Below are positions 61,042-64,000 of a DNA stretch of 64,000 bases, one piece after another. The position numbers and the translations under genes were made by a program. The DNA comes from Sporobacter sp963663605. GTDB lineage: Bacteria; Bacillota; Clostridia; Oscillospirales; Oscillospiraceae. The DNA is taken from positions 62,001 through 126,000 of the forward strand of contig CAXXVF010000001.1 in NCBI GenBank assembly GCA_963663605.2. The letters run 5' to 3'. Position 1 is the first letter of the stretch; every line of letters starts with the position of its first letter. Below the pieces are notes generated by a model, which was given only the letters and a program-made list of their open reading frames with translations, had not been told where the DNA came from and made no database searches.

Positions 61042-61061
61042 CCGAAAAAAGCCCTTTTCGG
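61042..61061 (-). promoter_or_regulatory. Hairpin in the leader of the polysaccharide operon
   Basis: 7-bp stem (61042-61048 with 61055-61061) followed on the minus strand by T-rich DNA. It may be an attenuator or terminator ahead of the operon. The rest of 60888-61078 holds no gene I can identify. Confidence 0.35.
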
Positions 61062-61078
61062 TATACAAAAAGTTATAA

Positions 61079-61107
61079 TTGCAAAAGCTCAAAATCAGAG
61101 GTATAAT
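61079..61107 (+). promoter_or_regulatory. Promoter of the TetR gene
   Basis: TTGCAA (61079-61084), 17-nt spacer, TATAAT (61102-61107). Confidence 0.75.
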
Positions 61108-61156
61108 AAATACCAGTGGAATTTATTGCTTGGCTACCGGGGGGCGAACAGGGGGG

Positions 61157-61783
61157 ATGCAGGTTAAAAAAGAAGATATCAGAGAAAAGATTATGAATTC
61201 AGCGCGCGGAGAATTTCTTGAAGGCGGTTATGCGGGCGCTTCACTGCGTGTCATAGCGGAAAAAGCAAACCTGACAAAAGGCGCGGTCTATTCCTATTTT
61301 AAAAATAAGGACGCGTTGTTTTGCGAGCTCGCTGCGCCGGCGGTGAATTTTATCGAGAGCCAATTTGGAAATAAAGCATGCCGCGCCGCTCAAAACCCGA
61401 AGGATGCCGCGTTGAATTCTTATGAATCGACGATCCTGAGCTTTAAAAAATGTGCGCATGCGGTACTAAATCACAAAGAAAGCTTTAAATTGCTTTTATT
61501 CTGTTCGGCAGGTTCAAGCCTGCGGGATTATAAAGAAAGAATTATCCGGCTTTACGCGGGGAACTTTTACAGATTACTCTCGTTTTTAACAAAGACCCGG
61601 CCCTGCCGTGAAGGCGTTATCAGCGAAATGTTCGTTCATACGCTGGCCGGCGCCTATGTAGATTTTTTAGAAGAATTGATTTTACACGAACCGGAAAGAG
61701 AAGAAGCGGATGAATATGCCGCGCAGATGGCGGTTTTTGTCCATTCCGGTATCGAAAAGCTGTATTCCCATAAGATGCAATAA
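61157..61783 (+). CDS. TetR-family transcriptional regulator
   Basis: 208 aa. N-terminal TetR HTH: REKIMNSARGEFLEGGYAGASLRVIAEKANLTKGAVYSYFKNKDALF (in part, residues 8-55), then a helical ligand-binding domain. The ATG at 61157 follows a GGGGGG tract that is too close to be an ideal ribosome binding site. Directly upstream of the ABC exporter genes, which it likely controls together with the palindrome at 61818. Confidence 0.88.
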   Translation: MQVKKEDIREKIMNSARGEFLEGGYAGASLRVIAEKANLTKGAVYSYFKNKDALFCELAAPAVNFIESQFGNKACRAAQNPKDAALNSYESTILSFKKCAHAVLNHKESFKLLLFCSAGSSLRDYKERIIRLYAGNFYRLLSFLTKTRPCREGVISEMFVHTLAGAYVDFLEELILHEPEREEADEYAAQMAVFVHSGIEKLYSHKMQ

Positions 61784-61817
61784 AACCACAAACCCGTAGC
61801 TTTTTTTATAACCACGA

Positions 61818-61833
61818 GTTAGATTAGACTAAC
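61818..61833. promoter_or_regulatory. Candidate TetR operator
   Basis: GTTAG-N6-CTAAC, a 5-6-5 palindrome in the 85-bp gap between the TetR gene and the ABC transporter. Confidence 0.45.
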
Positions 61834-61872
61834 CACAATAACTTATTTTGACTAAAACAGGAGGATATGCAT

Positions 61873-63681
61873 ATGCAAAAAAAGAAGAAAAAATCCATAT
61901 TAAAAAGGTTTATACCTTATATGGGCAGAAAAAAAGCGCTTTTGCCTTTGTCGTTGATATTGTCGGGTATTTCTGCGGCGCTTAACATCCTGCCTTACGT
62001 ACTCGTTTGGTACATAACGCGAGACATCTTATCGGCGCCGCAGGCGTTCGACGTTTCAAATATCAGCTTATACGCGTGGCTTGCATTTGCCGCAGCGATG
62101 GCCGGAGTCATCGTCTATTTCTGTGCGCTGATGAGTTCGCATCTTGCGGCGTTCCGCGTAGAGGTAGGGATGCAAAAAATCGGTATGGAAAAAATCCTGT
62201 CCATGCCGCTTGGCTTTTTCGACCGGCATTCAAGCGGGAAAATACGAAAGATCGTAAACGACGGCGCGGGTACGACGCATACGTTTTTAGCGCATCAGCT
62301 CCCGGATATGGCGGGCAGTATCGTTTCGCCCGTTATTCTTCTGGCGCTGATTATTGCTGTTGACTGGAGGATGGGGCTTGCTTCTCTCGTCCCGATTGTT
62401 ATAGGCTTTTGCACCATGAGCTTCATGATGAGCGCAAAGGGAAAAAGTTTTCAAAAAAATTACTTTGATTCGTTGGAGGAAATGAGCTCGGAATCCGTGG
62501 AATATATCCGTGGCATCCCGGTTGTGAAAACATTCGGTCAAAGCATATTTACTTTTAAGCGTTTCTATAACAGCATCATCAGATATAAGGAAATGGTTTA
62601 TGCCTATACGCTGCTTTGGCGGAAACCGATGTCGTTTTATACCGTCATCATGCAGTCGGCCGCGTTCTTCTTGATTCCGATGGGTATCTTTTTGACCGGC
62701 AGCGGCGGAAATCTTCCCCTTGTGCTTGCCGATTTTGTTTTTTATATCCTTATATCCCCGATTTTCACCGTGCTTTTAATGAGAACGATGTATTTCAGGC
62801 AAAACGCCATGATCGCGGAGCAGGCAATCGACAGGCTGGATAACCTTCTGGATTACCCGCAAATGCGCTACAGCGACAAAGCCAAAAACAAAAAGGATTA
62901 CAGCCTGGAGTTTAAAAATGTCGTGTTCTCTTATGAGGGCGCCGACAAACGCGCCGTTGATAATATCAGTTTTAAACTAAACGAAGGTGAAACGATCGCG
63001 CTTGTCGGTGCTTCCGGAGGAGGGAAAACGACAATCGCCCGGCTGGCCGCGCGCTTTTGGGACGCGGACGCGGGTGAAGTATTAGTCGGAGACGTTAACG
63101 TTAAAAACATTCCGAAAAAAGAGCTGATGGAAAATATCTCGTTTGTTTTTCAGAATACAAAGCTGTTTAAAGGTTCGTTGCGGGAAAACATCATCTTTGG
63201 GAAAGAGAGCGTTGGGGATGACGAAATAAACAGAGCAATCGATTATTCGCAGTCGAGAGAAATCATCGACAGCCTTACCGACGGGCTCAATACGGTTATA
63301 GGTTCAAAAGGGACTTATCTTTCCGGCGGAGAGCAGCAGAGGATCGCACTCGCCCGGGCGATCGTAAAGAACGCGCCGATCGTGCTTTTGGACGAGGCTA
63401 CGGCCTTCGCGGACCCGGAAAACGAGCATCTGATACAAAAAGCCTTAAAAGAGCTCAGCCGCGGGAAAACAACGCTTATGATTGCGCATCGCCTGACAAG
63501 CGTACAGAATGTCGACAGAATTCTGGTGATTGAAAACGGGAAAATCGCTGAGGAAGGCACCCACGAAAAGCTGTTGGATAAAGGCGGCCTCTACAAAACC
63601 ATGTGGGACGAATACCAAAAATCCGTTGACTGGAAAATATCCGCCAGAGTTCCGGAAAGTAAAGGAGAAAAATATGCTTAA
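61873..63681 (+). CDS. ABC exporter half-transporter (TMD-NBD)
   Basis: 602 aa. Six-TM domain (1-320) and NBD with Walker A GASGGGKTT (~378-386), signature YLSGGEQQRIALARAI (in part, ~478-493), Walker B IVLLDEATAFAD (~503-514) and D-loop/H-loop IAHRLTS. Type IV ABC exporter, one half of a heterodimer with the next gene. GGAGG precedes the ATG at 61873. Likely exports or imports a small compound under TetR control; relatives are often siderophore or drug exporters. Confidence 0.9.
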   Translation: MQKKKKKSILKRFIPYMGRKKALLPLSLILSGISAALNILPYVLVWYITRDILSAPQAFDVSNISLYAWLAFAAAMAGVIVYFCALMSSHLAAFRVEVGMQKIGMEKILSMPLGFFDRHSSGKIRKIVNDGAGTTHTFLAHQLPDMAGSIVSPVILLALIIAVDWRMGLASLVPIVIGFCTMSFMMSAKGKSFQKNYFDSLEEMSSESVEYIRGIPVVKTFGQSIFTFKRFYNSIIRYKEMVYAYTLLWRKPMSFYTVIMQSAAFFLIPMGIFLTGSGGNLPLVLADFVFYILISPIFTVLLMRTMYFRQNAMIAEQAIDRLDNLLDYPQMRYSDKAKNKKDYSLEFKNVVFSYEGADKRAVDNISFKLNEGETIALVGASGGGKTTIARLAARFWDADAGEVLVGDVNVKNIPKKELMENISFVFQNTKLFKGSLRENIIFGKESVGDDEINRAIDYSQSREIIDSLTDGLNTVIGSKGTYLSGGEQQRIALARAIVKNAPIVLLDEATAFADPENEHLIQKALKELSRGKTTLMIAHRLTSVQNVDRILVIENGKIAEEGTHEKLLDKGGLYKTMWDEYQKSVDWKISARVPESKGEKYA

Positions 63682-64000
63682 GTATTTTAAAAATAAATAC
63701 GCAATGTCCGACAAGGGCGCAAAAGACCTTTTACGCTCGATCATCTGGACGGTATTAATGGATATCAGCTTCATGGCGCCTGTAATCCTTGGTTTTAAAT
63801 TCTTAGATGAATATTTGCGTTCGCTGTTAAACAATGCCGCCAGCCCGGCAGGCAGTGTGCTTTACTACGTTGTTATGTCCTTGGCGTTATTGCTGGTCAT
63901 GTATATTATTGCATATTTTCAATACGATTCCGCCTACACCAGGATTTACGAGGAAAGCGCCAAAAAAAGGATTAGCCTGGCTGAATCGTTGAGGAAGCTG
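63674..64000 (+). CDS. ABC exporter second half, truncated by the window
   Basis: 109 residues visible, overlapping the previous gene by 8 bp, AAAGGAG before the ATG. Starts MLKYFKNKYAMSDKGAKDL and continues with TM helices of an ABC exporter domain. Partner of the preceding half-transporter. The 3' part is outside the window. Confidence 0.82.
   Translation, partial: MLKYFKNKYAMSDKGAKDLLRSIIWTVLMDISFMAPVILGFKFLDEYLRSLLNNAASPAGSVLYYVVMSLALLLVMYIIAYFQYDSAYTRIYEESAKKRISLAESLRKL

Overview
The window looks like a chromosome segment of an anaerobic, Gram-positive-type bacterium (Bacillota, probably class Clostridia). The signs are strong AGGAGG-type ribosome binding sites, near-perfect sigma-A promoters, densely packed tRNA operons, ferredoxin-linked flavin and molybdopterin oxidoreductases, a Crp/Fnr regulator and DUF4352 lipoproteins. 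No species can be named from the sequence alone. The host portions are moderately GC-rich. The segment 8163-27279 is clearly more AT-rich and reads as acquired DNA.

Layout. 1-7826: a truncated membrane LuxR-type regulator, two lipoproteins, a three-tRNA operon (Met-Glu-Val, minus strand) and a ddl-murF-pseudouridine synthase operon. The tRNA operon and ddl are driven by divergent promoters whose -35 boxes overlap. 7908-8155: a tRNA-Asp/tRNA-Thr operon under a perfect consensus promoter.

8110-27332: a 19.2 kb integrative element inserted in tRNA-Thr and bounded by a 53-bp direct repeat. Its left half holds mobility and maintenance genes: a ribbon-helix-helix regulator, a Rep-like protein with a structured leader, a DUF5681 protein, an excisionase-like HTH protein, a serine recombinase and a tyrosine integrase. 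Its right half is a defence-like cargo. A four-gene operon encodes a 1680-aa SF1 helicase with a Vsr/MTES_1575-like nuclease domain, a PC4/YdbC ssDNA-binding protein, a 987-aa protein with a degenerate phospholipase-D-like nuclease motif, and, translationally coupled to it, a protein whose N-terminus is collinear with proteasome beta/HslV peptidases (Ser1, Gly10, Asp17 after Met removal). This operon is the best candidate for an undescribed system. After it come a decayed type I restriction specificity gene, a NucS-like nuclease fused to a PUA/EVE-like domain, a zinc-ribbon HEPN (DUF4145) protein and a RES-domain toxin-like protein.

27413-41827: host genes again. They include a cupin and a NapH-like polyferredoxin under a Crp/Fnr-type operator, the Crp/Fnr regulator itself, a THEP1-like NTPase, an Old-Yellow-Enzyme/2-enoate-reductase-like flavoprotein, a metallo-beta-lactamase-fold hydrolase, an SDR dehydrogenase, a cytoplasmic molybdopterin oxidoreductase with its ferredoxin subunit, a chemotaxis receptor, pyruvate kinase and a MerR-RDD membrane regulator.

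42052-60887: a single minus-strand surface-polysaccharide operon, most genes overlapping by 4-30 bp. It runs from nucleotide-sugar enzymes through an initiating sugar-phosphate transferase, two GT4 glycosyltransferases, a polymerase, a flippase and a complete NeuB/NeuC/NeuA nonulosonic (sialic-type) acid pathway. The DUF115/GT42-like gene in the operon is the likely nonulosonic acid transferase. 61157-64000: a TetR regulator and a heterodimeric ABC exporter, the second half of which runs off the window.
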